DNA of 64,000 nt, taken from contig NC_085137.1 of NCBI RefSeq assembly GCF_035046485.1, positions 131,630,703 to 131,694,702 on the forward strand, in the 5' to 3' direction. Each line of letters opens with the position of its first letter. Positions within the stretch are counted from its first letter, which is position 1. The translations under genes and the position numbers were made by a program. This DNA comes from Aedes albopictus (taxonomy: Eukaryota > Arthropoda > Insecta > Diptera > Culicidae). The notes beneath the pieces are model-generated. The model ran no database searches. It saw nothing but the letters and a program-made list of their open reading frames with translations, and had not been told where the DNA came from. Of this stretch, positions 34,486 through 45,200 are shown piece after piece.

Positions 34486-37155
34486 AAATCCTGAGATCCT
34501 GAGATTCCCCAGAACTCTGAGATGTATTCCCATATAGTACTGGGATAAATTCCCGCAGACTGCTGAGAGAAATTCCACCAGAATCTTCAAAGAGACTCCT
34601 TTCCGAATTCTGGAAGGAAATCCTCTAGAATTATGAGAGAGATTTCTTCAGAATGCTGAAAATACACCAAAATCCTGAGAGACATTATCTAGAAAAGAAA
34701 GCAAGACTCTTCCGATATTTTGGTAGGAATACTCTTTGAATCTTAATAAAGGATTTTTCTAAAATCCTGAGAGAGATTACCCCATATCTAAGAGACGGAT
34801 TGTCTCAGAGTCTCGAGAGGAATTCTCCCAGAATCATGTGATAGATAGTCTCAGAATCCAAAGATAAGTTTTCCCTTGGGATTGTCCCAAAATCTTCCAG
34901 AATCCTAAGAGAGATTATCCCAGAATCCTTAGATGAATTCTCCCAGAATTCTGAGAGGAATTCCAAGAGCGATTCTTTCACATTCTTGAGATAAATTTAT
35001 CTAAAATACTGAGATTTTCACAAAAAGATGTTCGGATCCCTAGAATAGTTCCTCAAGAAACTTTAAAGAAATAAGCCTGAATCCTGAAAAGGGTAGCTTA
35101 GAACCCTAAGAAGGATTACTCCAGAACCCCGAGAAAGACTCCCTCAAAGTACTGGGCGGGATTGTCAAAGAATTCCTCCAGAATCATTTTAAGTATTTGC
35201 CCAGAATTCCCAAAATATCCTTGGTGGAATCCATTAGAATGCTGAGAATAATTCTGCCAGAATCCCGAAAGGTATTCCTCAGAATTCTAAGAATGACTTC
35301 CCAGCATCTTGAGAGGGGTAATTCCGGATTCTTGAGAGAAATATACCTAGAAACCTAAGAGAGACTTTTCCGAAAATCTGATAAGGATTATCCATGGAAG
35401 GGATAATGAAAACTTCTAGAATGGACTTCCCCAGCATCCTGAGAGGGATCATCTGGAATTCTAAGAGGTATTCTCACATAAAACAGAAAATTACCGCAGA
35501 TTCCTGAAAGACATTCCCCTAGAAACTTTGAAAGGACTCCCTCAAACTTCTGAAAGGATTTGTCCCAGAACTCTGAGAGTGATTCCTTTAGAATACTTTA
35601 CTTAAACTATTACAACAGAATCACAAGAAAATTTTCCCATAAAATTGTCAGGTATTTTCCCTGGTTACTAAGAAAACACAGAAAACAGAATTCTACTGGG
35701 ATTCTCGTAGAATGCTGAGAAGGATTATTTCCGAACCCTAAGAGGATTCACAAAATATATGCGAGCGAATCTCCAAAATTCTAAACATCTCTAGAAAATT
35801 TTGCCCAAAATCTCGTGAGAGATTTTTCAATAATAATTAATTCTGAAAGAAATTGCCCTAGAATCTTGAAAAATATAGCCTCAGAAACCCAAGGATTTCT
35901 ACAGAATCATGAGATAAGTTCCACTGAATCTTGAGAAAAAAAATCCCCAGAATCCTGATGGGGATTACCCCAGAAAGCCGAATTTCCAGAGAATCTGGGG
36001 AAGAGTACCCGCAGAATACTTAGTGATAATCCCCCAGAATCTTAAGAGGTTCTTACGCAGAATCCTGAGAAGGATTCTAGTGGTCCTGTGTGGGATTTCC
36101 CCAGAATCCTGAGAATTTTGAGAGGAATTTCGCCACAATTCTGAGAATGCTGAGTATGATTCTCCAAGAAGTCTGAGAGGAGTTCCTGAGAAAGATTTCA
36201 TCAGAATTCTGAGCGGTATCCTAAATGAGGGTCTTCCAGAATCCTTAAAAGAATCAGCCCAGATCATCCAGGAATTTCTTATAACCCTGAAAGGGATTTG
36301 AACCTTGGTAGGGAACCCTGGTAGAGAATACCCCAAAATCCTGAAATGAATTCCTTTAGAATCCAGAGATTCCCTAGAAATCTGATAGGTATTACTATAT
36401 AATACCGTTGAGTAAAAAATCTTCCAGAATTTGTAAAGGGACTCTTCCATAATTCTGAGGTTACCTCTTAAATTCTGTGAGAGATTCCCCCCAAAATGCT
36501 GAAAATTAGCACACCAGCATCCTGAGCGGGGTGTCAGATGATTTTTTGAAAAATCTGTATCCCATACAAAATAATGGTGAAAAATCTGTATCTAGAACAA
36601 AAATAAAATGGCCCTTCTAGCACAAAAATCTGTATTTCATACAAAACGAAGTCTGTATGGATGCTCAAAAATCGGTATAATACAGATAAATCTGTATATA
36701 TAGCATCCCTGATCCTGAGAGACCTTATCCCAGAAAAGAGAAAAACAACTTTTCCAATAGGAATTCTCCCTGAATTCTATTAAGGATTTCCCTAGAATTC
36801 TGGGAGAGATTACTCCTGTTTTCTGACATGGATTCTCTCAGAGGAATTTTTCCAGAATCCTTAGGGGTTTCTTCAGATTCCCGAGATGGATTCTCACGGA
36901 ATCCTGTGATGGATTCCCTTAGAATACTTAGAGAAGTTTTTCCTCGGGATTCTCCCAGAATGCTTAGACGGATATCCCCAGAACTCCTTGACAGATTCTT
37001 CAGAAGCCTGAGAGGGATTCTACTAGAATCCTGAGAGAAATTTTCCTGCAGTATTGAAAGACATCCCATTAGAATCCCCAGAGATTGCCCCATAACCCTG
37101 AGAGGGATCCTAAGAGGGGATCTTTTCCATTATTAAGAATCATTCATCTAGAATT
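34486..37155. repeat. 24-bp minisatellite (CAGAATCCTGAGAG units)
   Basis: Units of roughly 24 bp, such as CAGAATCCTGAGAGGGATT-CCC, make up the interior of the hAT-like element. A near-identical 20-nt sequence, TTTTGA(A/G)TCGAAAGAAAAA, occurs at the left junction (34472) and at the right junction (37235). Frames of 122-161 codons on the minus strand follow the period and are not genes. Confidence 0.8.
36527..36711. mobile_element. Small hAT-like MITE inside the minisatellite
   Basis: Left end CGGGGTGTCAGAT and right end (reverse strand) CAGGGATGCTATAT are imperfect inverted repeats, flanked by ATCCTGAG on both sides (36519-36526, 36712-36719). Because the host array itself is made of ATCCTGAG, the 8-bp duplication could be coincidental. 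The interior repeats AAAATCTGTAT several times. Confidence 0.55.
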
Positions 37156-37368
37156 CTGAGAGGTATTTTCAAAAATAAAAAATGTTCGGAATCTATTCGG
37201 AACCATTCTGGAAAAAAATAAATTTCATATTTTTGAATCGAAAGAAAAATCGAATGTAAAAAATCGATTCGGTCGATTTCGTGGGACTTCAACATCGATT
37301 CAAAAAATCGATTAATCGGAACAAAAACATCGATGTTGGGAACATCGATTTAAAGTTTCCCAACGCTA

Positions 37369-37855
37369 GTACAATCGCCTGTGCTATGCTATGCTATACT
37401 TTTTCTTTGTATTGGAAGAATTTTCTGCATTTTGTAGATCTCTGGTGACAGCTACAAAAATCAAACTTTTCCAGAGTTATTTGTTGCGTTGCGTTGCGTG
37501 GTAACGGAGTAATTCGTAGATTGTATACTGAAAGTTGTCATGTTATATCATTGATACTCTTATTCTAATTGCTTATGGAATGCTATTTGGGAAGGAACAG
37601 CTATCCAATCAGAGGTTGAAGTAAAAAAGACATGAAAACTTCCATTGCCGGCCACGCCCATCTTCTCCGTTACGAGGATAGGAAAGGATGTGATGATATG
37701 ACACCTACTTTACAAGAGGTCAGCGACTCACCGACTCTCCCATAAGTGTCAAGGAGTTGGATATTCAAACTTTTTCCGGGTTATTTGTTGCTACTAAACA
37801 TTTTATGAAGTTTTATATAGCTTTGATGTCAACCTTAAGGCATGTTCTAAGGATT
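37369..37855. other. Spacer, nothing firm
   Basis: Contains CTATGCTATGCTATAC and TTGCGTTGCGTTGCGT microsatellite-like runs and otherwise unremarkable sequence. No gene supported. Confidence 0.4.
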
Positions 37856-37863
37856 TCATTAGG

Positions 37864-38030
37864 GGTTGTTCATAAACCACGTAGACCAAATTTTGGCCAT
37901 CTCAGACACCCCCCTCCATCCTCGTAGACTTTTGTTCATACAAAACATTTGAAATTCGTATGGAGCGCAGACTTTAGCCAGAGCCCTTATCCTCCCCCTA
38001 AAAAGTCTACGTGGTTTCATCAAGCAAGAT
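37864..38030. mobile_element. Harbinger-type MITE remnant
   Basis: TTA then GGGGTTGTTCATAAACCACG at the left, and GTCTACGTGGTTTCAT at the right, are imperfect inverted repeats in the style of the 438-633 element. The right terminus (expected ATGAACAACCCC-TTA) is missing, so it is truncated where the next minisatellite begins. Confidence 0.5.
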
Positions 38031-38034
38031 TTCT

Positions 38035-39110
38035 TTTTCTCGAATTCTTTCGCCAGATACTCATTCCGGCATTCCGGCAAAAGGGATTTCATCTGGGATT
38101 TCGAAAACAGAACTTTCTTCTGTGATTCCATTAGAAATGATTCTTTCCGAGACTCCGGCAATAAGAATTATTTCTGAGATTCCTTTACCATAAATTCCTT
38201 TCCAAATTTCTTTCCAGAAATTCTTTCAGAAGTTCTTTCGAGCATTCATCTGGGTGTTTTTCAAGTAAGTCTTTACAGAATCCTCTGAGGAGAAGCATTT
38301 GAAATTTCCTCAAAACTTCACCCAGGAGTGTCTTTAAGAATTCCTTCATGAGTTTCTCTTTCTTCAGTTCTGTAGGAAATTCCACTAGAACTTTCTCCAT
38401 AAATTATTACAGAAGTTTTTATGGAATTCGTTAAAATGTGCCTCCAACAGTTCGTTCAGAAATTTACCCAGAAATTCTTATAAAATCCCTTTGAGAATTC
38501 GTCAAGTAGTTCCTTGGAGATTTCCTCCAGGAAATCCTTGGATAATTCCTGAAGGAGTGTCTTGTGGAATTCTTCAAGCAGTTTCATTAGAAACTCCTCT
38601 AGGATTTGCTTCGGGAAGACCTCAAAGATTTTTTTCGGATATTCTTTAAGGAGTTTCTCCGAAATTTTTTGCAACACTTCCTCCAAGAGGTTCATCAGTA
38701 ATTCAACCAGGAGTTGCTTCAATAATTCCTCAAAGAATTTCTTCGGGAATTTCTCCAGGAGTACTTTCGGAAATTTCTACATGAGTTCCTTCGGGACTTC
38801 TTCAAGAATTTATCTAGGAGTTCCTTGGAAATTCATCCTGGAATTCATTAATGAGATCCCTCGCAAATTTCTCCAAGACTACCTTCGGAATTCCTTCAGG
38901 GCTACCTTCACGAACTCATCCGGCAACTCCTCTGGGAATTTCTCAATGATTTCCATGGAGAATTCCGTAAGAACTTCCTTGAGAAATTCCTGATGGAGTT
39001 CCTCGCAGAATTCTTCAAGGAGTTACTTTGGGAATTCCACGAAGATTTTATTCGGCAGTTGTTTCAAGAGATTCTCCAAGAATCTTATATTCATTCCTGA
39101 GGATAGTTAC
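38035..39110. repeat. 12-bp GAATTCC minisatellite, block 4
   Basis: Units such as TTCCTCCAGGAA and TTCTTCAGGAAT repeat with a 12-bp period. Frames of 60-143 codons on both strands read as EFLK or SSRN-type four-residue repeats; they are not considered genes. A short unique stretch (39110-39323) follows. Confidence 0.75.
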
Positions 39111-39323
39111 TGAAATCAGGCCTTGTCTCTTGAGAAATGTAGAATCTACATTGTAGGCAGACAACAATTAAACTTCTGATAATAGTTCAAAAAGAATGTA
39201 GTAACCACATCTACTCTATGTCTGAGTATCTGGGATGACCTAATTAAAGTTAGTCATCCTTCGGACCAATGAAACTGTAGGTGAATAGTGTTATAAGTTT
39301 TTGAATACATTCAAGAAACTGTT

Positions 39324-41068
39324 GGGCAAATTTGGCTGAGACATCGATTTTTGTGAATCGATTTGAACCGGACCAGCAGAATCGATTCACCGATTTAATC
39401 GAATGCTTTGAATCGATGTTTTTACATCGATTGGATATTTTAAAATTTTGCAAAACCTTAAAATGATCCGTTTTATCATGATTTATTTGTCTTAATTAAT
39501 TTTATTATGAAAAATTGAAATTGTACATCGAACCGTCACTGGAGGAATTCCTGGATGAATCCGTGGAGGAATTCCTAAAGAAATTCTTGGAGGAATTCCT
39601 ACAGGAATACCTGAAGGAAACCCTGAAGCAATCCCTGGACGAATTCCAGGAGAATTTTCTGGAGGACTCCCTCGAGAAATTCTTGGATGAATGCCTGGAG
39701 CATATTCTGAAAGAAATCTTGAAGGAAACCTTGGATGAACTCCTGGAGGATTTTATAGAGGAAACCAGGGAGGAATCTCTGGAGAAGAAACACCTTGAGG
39801 AATTCCTGGAGGAAATCTCAGAGAAATTCCTGGAGAAATTCTAGGAAGAACGCCTGGAGGACTTTTTGGAAAAATCGCTGGAGGAATCCCTGAAGCAATT
39901 TCAGGAATAACCTCAGAAGGAATACCTGGAGAAATGCCTGGATGAAATCCGAAGGAATGCCTGGAGGAATACCTGGAATAATTCCTGTTTAAATTCCGGG
40001 AGGCATTCCCGAGGGCATTTCTGATGGAATCCCTGGAGGATTTCCTGGTGGAATCCTGAAGAAATCCATGAAGGAATTCATAAAGGAATCTCAGAAGGAA
40101 TTAATGTAGGAATCGCTGGAAAAATTCTTTGAATAATTCCTGGATAAACTCTGAGAGGAGATTTTCTGGAGAAATTGCCGTAGGTATTGTGGAGGTATTC
40201 TCAAAGGAATTCCTGGAGGAATGCTAAAAGCAATTGGAATTCCTGGAGGAACATCTGAAGAAATCCTTTGAGGAATTCTTGGATCAATCCCAGAAAGAAT
40301 TCCCGAAGAAATCCATGGATCAATTTGTGAGGGAATTTCAGGAGGAGTTCCTAAGAAATCCCAGGAGGAAATACTGAAGAAATCGCTGAAACTCTTAAGG
40401 AAATGATGGAGGAATTCTAAAAAGAGTATGCAGATGAATTTTTGGAGTAATAATCCCTTTATCAGTTCCAGAAGAAACCCCAGAAGCAAGCTTGAAAGCA
40501 ATCCCAAGAGGAATTCCTAAGGGAATCTCTAAACAGTTCCTGGAGGAAGTCTTAGTTTAATTGCTGGAGGACTTTCTGGAAGAATTCCAAGAGGAATTAC
40601 AGAAGGAATCCCAAGAAGAGTTCTCGGAGACATTTTCAAAATTATCCTGGAAGTTGTTCCCAAAAGAATCAAAGAAGGAATTCTCAGGTGAATCCCTGGA
40701 GGAATCTTGAACATTTTTTTTTAAGAAACCCCATGATGAATCTCGGAAGCAATGTAATGAGCAATCCAATTCTTTAGGGAATCTCACGAGAGCTTTCTTA
40801 GTGAACTCCTGGAAGAATTGCTGTAGGAATCCCTGGGTAAAATTTTTAAGAAATCCATGTCCGCAGTTATTTGGACAAATTACTTAGGAAACACTTTTGA
40901 TGGACTCCTAATGATTTTTTTTTTTTGAGAAATTCCTGGATTAATTTTTGAATAATCTCTAGTAAAATGTTCGGAAAGAATTTCTGGAAGACATTCCTGC
41001 AAAAAAATCGAATAATCGAAACAAAACCATCGATGTTGTGAACATCGATTTAAAATTGCCCAACGCTA
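39324..41068. mobile_element. hAT-like element filled with minisatellite, copy 2
   Basis: Starts GGGCAAATTTGGCTGAGACA and ends, on the reverse strand, TAGCGTTGGGCAATTTT. Its ATCGATT-rich subterminal regions match those of 34195-37368. AACTGTT lies just before the left end (39317-39323) and AACTGTTC just after the right end, suggesting an 8-bp duplication and loss of the first seven bases of the left end. The interior is a 12-bp minisatellite and has no transposase. Confidence 0.6.
39530..40985. repeat. 12-bp minisatellite (GGAGGAATTCCT)
   Basis: A clear 12-bp period is visible in the first 330 bp. In the plus frame 39515-39844 the unit reads as four codons giving EEFL-type repeats (EEFLDESVEEFLKKFLEEFL), an open frame of 109 codons. 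The rest is more degenerate. Because 12 is divisible by 3, such arrays give long spurious frames. Confidence 0.85.
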
Positions 41069-41586
41069 AACTGTTCACCAGCTTCCAATCGATAAACCTC
41101 GCATTTATCTATTATATAATATAGTCGAGACCCTAATCTAACAGTGAGTGGCATAGGAACATTGACTAATTTTAATTCATAAACGTCAATCGTTAAAAAA
41201 CGTTCGCGAACCAGGGGTCGTTTTTTATGGTTAAGGTGTCGTTCACAAATATTAGAAAAATGTTATTCATTATTTTTTAAAATTTCTAAATCTAATTCTA
41301 TCAACCATCAAACCAAAATTGAAGCTAGACAGGTGAGAAAAGACCACTAATGGAACGCCAACACAATTCGAATCCGAACGTGTTGCTAATTTTTCCCAAC
41401 TCATGTTTCACGATTGTGTTGTTCGTTGGGTAACAAAACTCCTAAACTCAGTATCACGAGCCACAAAGAACCGTGTGAGATTCCACCTTCTACACCAGTG
41501 CCAGTGTGCTAGTGAGATACCTTAGGTGATAATGATAGAATAATGCACACCGCAGACGGACGGGGAGAAGCAGTCGTCTTGCTTAC
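41069..41586 (-). other. Start of intron 1 of the minus-strand gene
   Basis: This follows the GTAAGC donor at 41581-41586 on the minus strand and is inferred to be intronic. AT-rich with no further exon visible. The acceptor is not identified; it may lie far to the left or outside the window. Confidence 0.4.
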
Positions 41587-41763
41587 CTGTTTGTTGTTGT
41601 TGCGTGTTTTCTCGTTGGTCCCATTGGCCAGCGCCGCATTCAGCTTCTCGCTGGACGTGGAAGGCTGCAGCTGCGGCTGCTTCTGAGCACCTCCATCCTT
41701 CTGCTGTTGCTGCTGCTGCTGCGGCTGGACCACCGTCCCATTCTGGTTCTCCTCCAAGGCCAT
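41587..41763 (-). CDS. First coding exon of an unidentified host gene (59 codons)
   Basis: The ATG at 41763 has a strong start context (A at -3, G at +4) after an A-rich leader. The exon gives 59 codons beginning MALEENQNGT, followed by VVQP and a run of seven glutamines, then KDGGAQKQPQLQP, STSSEKLNAALANGT and a terminal NNNKQ. It ends at 41587 exactly between codons (phase 0) with CAG|GTAAGC, a consensus donor. The open frame runs past the donor to 41509 but loses its composition there. GC content and codon use differ from all repeats around it. The peptide looks like a disordered N-terminus rich in Q, N and S; there is no domain to name the product. Later exons are not identified. The reading is firm for an exon, open for function. 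Confidence 0.7.
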
Positions 41764-42200
41764 CGTTGTTTTTGTTTTTTTTTCTTCTGTTATCTCTTCA
41801 CCTGAACTTCACACGAATGATTTATTCGAATTCCTTATAACAGTAGGATAGGTGAATATAGATTTCCGTAACTTCACACGCTTGTGTCTCACTAAACTTT
41901 CACATGAACAATTCCGAAAAGCTTCGGCGTGAACCTTTGTCGTACTCGTCACACACCGGAGGAAGATTATCGATTTTTCTCAACCTCTGCAGTCGGGTCG
42001 CGTCGCGTCGATGATGGGACCGAGCTGCGATTGCGATTCCGGCGGCGGCGGTGAACTCACTCAAAACTATTCTATTTTCTGAATTTTGTTCTCACTCCAA
42101 CCACTACTGCACCATATCCATGTGCTTCACTAGTAGATGTCGATCGATTCCACTTCTCTGCACGCAATACTACCTTTTCCACCAATCGAAGGAAAATAAC
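41764..42200 (-). promoter_or_regulatory. 5' UTR and proximal promoter of the 59-codon exon
   Basis: Read on the minus strand this has the look of an insect leader: GTGAAG, GTGAAA and AATAAATC words, an A-rich run before the ATG, and an upstream GC-rich core with GCCGCCGCCGCCGG and repeated CGCGAC. No clear TATA box is seen. The transcription start is not fixed; about 42.1-42.2 kb is a guess. Confidence 0.5.
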
Positions 42201-42448
42201 AGGTAAAACCATAGAAAAATAATCCAAAACGAATTTTTGGGGTTCTATCGTACACAGGTGTCATTCCATGGAAGATGATGATTTTATTTCTTGAATTTCA
42301 TTTTATTTTTAATTTGACTTCAGTTTTGCTTAAGCATTTTCCATATCCAAAATCGTCAATTTGTCATTTTGAGTCTAGCCTTACTTTTAAGAAAAGCCTA
42401 AGTCAAAAGTCCCGAAAATTTTCTCAAACATATTACTTAAAAACAGTT

Positions 42449-42565
42449 CTAGATTGAGTTTAAATAAGGGCGAAAGTAACATCTTGTCACTTTAATTTGC
42501 AGAAGAGAGAGTCGATGAAGAGAACTCGCTCATGTTACTTTCGCCCTTATTTAAACTCAATCTAG
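42449..42565. mobile_element. Fold-back MITE with CTAGATTGAGTTTAAATAAG ends
   Basis: Arms of about 35 bp (CTAGATTGAGTTTAAATAAG, then GGCGAAAGTAACAT) are inverted around a 45-bp centre. AGTT occurs on both sides and may be a target duplication. A partial copy lies at 60428-60492. Confidence 0.7.
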
Positions 42566-42683
42566 AGTTTGTTAGATTGATCAGGTGTTTTCAGCAGTAT
42601 CTTAAGTAACTTATTAGGGCTAACGATCAACGATCAAAAACCTTTAGGTAACTATTAGGGCTAAGGGGAAAAAGCATACTAGG

Positions 42684-42765
42684 TGGAACGGACCTGATGT
42701 GTGGAACTAGCCCCGGGTTAAACGGGTTAAATCTCGTTAAACGATAAAAAAGTATAGTATACACT
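42684..42765 (+). repeat. Possible decayed SINE tail
   Basis: GCGGACCTGGTGTG-like ACGGACCTGATGTG is followed directly by GAACTAGCCCCGGG and AAATCTCGTTAAACGATAAA, which resembles the head and tail of the SINE at 44181-44356 with the middle deleted. Weak. Confidence 0.3.
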
Positions 42766-42818
42766 GTAAAAGAACATGTTTTTTAATGTTATTTCTTAAA
42801 GGGCACTAACTTTTTGAC

Positions 42819-43820
42819 AATTCTCGCGCTTAGTATTATACGGGCGTATCTGCAATGATCGATTTCTCTTCATAGATTTTCTCTTTGAACAATAATTCAG
42901 CCGGAAAACTATTTTAGGTTGTTTTTGTTGTACTAGTCGTCCTTTATCAAAATGCACCAAGAGATCATTCGGACATTTCCCGGAATAATTCTAGCGTAAC
43001 ATGTGATAATGCCGAAAATTTAAACAAACGGGATTTTCCGTTATTCCTATCAAGTGTCACGTAATCTATCGATACACTTCATCACCCACGCCAAAAACCC
43101 ATTATAACATGATTTTTAAGATGATTTTTTAAAAGGCCTTAGGAAATTCATAGTTCCGTTTGGGCCTAACTCGACGTAAAAGGGTCCAAGTTGGGCTAGA
43201 TTGAAAATTTACTTAGGCCCATTCGCATGGATTTTCTATGGTTTTGATTTGAATCTGATTCTTTCTTGTATAATCACGTTAAATATAAAAAAAAACTTAT
43301 GCTAACTAACCTCTTTTGCTCAAAATTAGCTCATTTCAAAAAGGCCTAAGTCGATTCGTAGTTGGTCAAAGGGCCAATGTACTAGGGCCTAAGTGATTTG
43401 CTTATTGTCAAAGGGCCGAAGTATTGGGGCCCAAGTCCATAACAATTTTCAAAAGGGCCAATGTCCATTGCTGTTCGAAAATTTTATTTTTATGCAGATT
43501 TCAATGTAGTACGCTATTTTTGGCGCTAGACAGCATGCAGGAAGCAGTCATACGCATCATTTGCTGCATAAGTGTAAGTAATACAGTGTTCGATTTCTAA
43601 ATAGGGTTTATGAGTATAAATGGAAACCTTCTCAAGCTGATTTCTCAATGTTGATTGATTGATTTGTCTTTATTTAAGAGACTTTCAGCCCTTGGCTTCT
43701 CAATGTTTACATTTTTGACTTAGGCCCTTATCACATGTTACGCTAGTAATCTGAAGAGAAAATCGACGAAGAGAAATCTATCATTGCAGATACCACCGTA
43801 TGATACTAAACGTGAGAATT
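42819..43820. mobile_element. 1-kb element with about 68-bp inverted ends
   Basis: The left end AATTCTCGCGCTTAGTATTA, followed by GTATCTGCAATGATCGATTT, is matched inverted at the right, ending GTGAGAATT at 43820. A second inverted pair, CTAGCGTAACATGTGATAA (about 42991 and 43729-43747), lies inside. The interior repeats AAGGGCC(A/T)A(A/T)GT-like motifs. No transposase frame is present. A related solo end is at 26148-26300. Confidence 0.55.
43653..43696 (-). mobile_element. 44-bp, extremely 5'-truncated LINE insertion
   Basis: TTCTCAATGTT occurs directly on both sides (43642-43652, 43697-43707). The insert, read on the minus strand, ends AATAAAGACAAATCAATCAA, the look of a LINE 3' end with an AATC-repeat tail. 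It is a clear retroinsertion in miniature, and lies within the 42.8-43.8 kb element. Confidence 0.7.
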
Positions 43821-44180
43821 AATGTATTGCACTGGGGGTCCGTCTGTAGAAATAATGGACAAATAAGTTATAATTTTGAAAAGAAAAGAAGGATTTCTTA
43901 CGCAATAAGAAAACGTTTATTTAAAAAAAAACGGCCCTCTTACTTCAAATTGCGTCCAGTAGTTTTAAACACAATTATCTCAAAGTTTTGAGATTTCGAT
44001 CGATGACACTTGTTACATAAAATTATATTTGTACAGTTGGCCACAACTCGATCATTTTTTTTCATGAAATTCCGTGACATTTTCCATCCCTGACCAGAGG
44101 TATTTCCGCTTAAATTTCATGAAGACATGGTGCAACTAGCAAAATAATTTTCTGTGGAATTCATAAATAATGTCAGGAAG

Positions 44181-44356
44181 AGGAGCGGACCTGGTGTGAT
44201 GGTTAGAACACTAGACTATCACGCCGAGGACCTGGGATCGAATCCCACTCCCGACAAACTCGCAAAAATGTGAGTTCTTCCTTCGGAAGGGAAGTAAAGC
44301 GTGGGTCCCGAGATGAACTAGCCTAGGGCTAAAAATCTCGTAAATACAGATAAAAA
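44181..44356 (+). mobile_element. tRNA-derived SINE, copy 1 (Feilai-like)
   Basis: The body starts AGGAGCGGACCTGGTGTGAT, has a B-box GATCGAATCC at 44236-44245 and ends AAATACAGATAAAAA. The 15-bp duplication AATAATGTCAGGAAG flanks it (44166-44180, 44357-44371). This matches the organisation of Aedes tRNA-related SINEs such as Feilai; the exact family is from memory. It has a plus-strand internal pol III promoter and no ORF. Confidence 0.85.
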
Positions 44357-44404
44357 AATAATGTCAGGAAGTAAAAAAATATCAGAACAAAGGTCAAATA
44401 GAAT

Positions 44405-45200
44405 TTCTGGTAGGGTTTTTACCTAATTCTCGTCTATCTAAGCACCGACCAATAACAATCGAATTCATTCTTGCATCTCGCCTAATGTCTCAAGGACTAT
44501 TTGGAATCAAACACTAGTTTATAAATTAGCTTCCATATCATGTATAAAACATTTGTGGAAGAACTATAATTTCCCTAAAATAATAAGATTGAATGATTAT
44601 CTCTCGATTTCTGTTTTCGTCTAGTTAACGTCTATTTCGGGCCAACCTGAATTTAATTCCCAGCAAACCTTCCACGTGATGGTCAAAAATCATGATTTCT
44701 TCGAAAAGTCGCCCAAATTCTTCGCCATTCAAATCAAACCATGTGTGTACAAAGCACTACTAGCCTCGACGAATGCAACTTGTTGTTTACATTTTACCAA
44801 TGAGGAAAAGTGATTTATTTAATTCATTGGACAGTTTTTGCTGCATTCTGCAGCAGTGAAATCTATCTTTGAAGTGCCATAGAGCTTTTAAGTGAATCTG
44901 GCGAAGTTTTACGGTGAAGTCTGAACGGTGATGAAGAACACTTTGACTAGCTGCTGCTTTGATGCGGTTGCCTTCGTCGTACGCAAAACGAGAAAAATGT
45001 TCAACTCGTGAGTGGAGTAAAATTTAACGTAGTTGTTCAATTTCCAGTGCAAGGGGCTAGTTATTGATAGTCTACATCATTTTGCTTCCATCTGATGAGC
45101 CATTGACAAAGATGAGGTGGAATATCTGCAATTTTTTTATATTTCCCGTCTCATATGACAAAAAATAGCGCATATGACGAAGAGTAGATTTGTACCAAAG
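44405..45200 (+). repeat. Dispersed segment, copy 2 (pairs with 5810-7075)
   Basis: Same orientation and block order as 5810-7075, without the hairpin insertion. A conserved stretch at 44950-45010 (CTGCTGCTTTGATGCGG then CCTTCGTCGTACGCAAAACG) is the best-preserved part of the pair. Ends are not sharply defined. Confidence 0.65.
44931..45011 (+). other. 26-codon ORF, second copy
   Basis: An ATG-to-TGA frame of the same length as 6804-6884, with core SCCFDAVAFVVRKTRK. A GTGAGT overlapping the stop could be a splice donor, and a CAG follows about 40 bases later. The substitutions relative to copy 1 are amino-acid-changing, which argues against selection on a peptide. Confidence 0.25.

Larger units (their letters stand above)
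34195..37368. mobile_element. hAT-like element filled with minisatellite, copy 1
   Basis: The ends are TAGCATTGGGCAAAT on the left and, on the reverse strand, TAGCGTTGGGAAACT on the right. They are flanked by ATACAATC and GTACAATC (34187-34194, 37369-37376), an 8-bp duplication with one mismatch. Both subterminal regions are packed with ATCGATT motifs. Between them lies 2.6 kb of minisatellite and no transposase. The same ends recur at 39324-41068. Confidence 0.65.

Noticed and set aside
39515..39844. 109-codon EEFL-repeat protein gene
   Set aside because: A 12-bp minisatellite read in a frame that lacks stops; comparable frames occur on both strands of every block.
44200..44260. Functional tRNA gene
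   Set aside because: Boxes belong to a SINE with a 15-bp target duplication and an A-rich tail; no complete cloverleaf.
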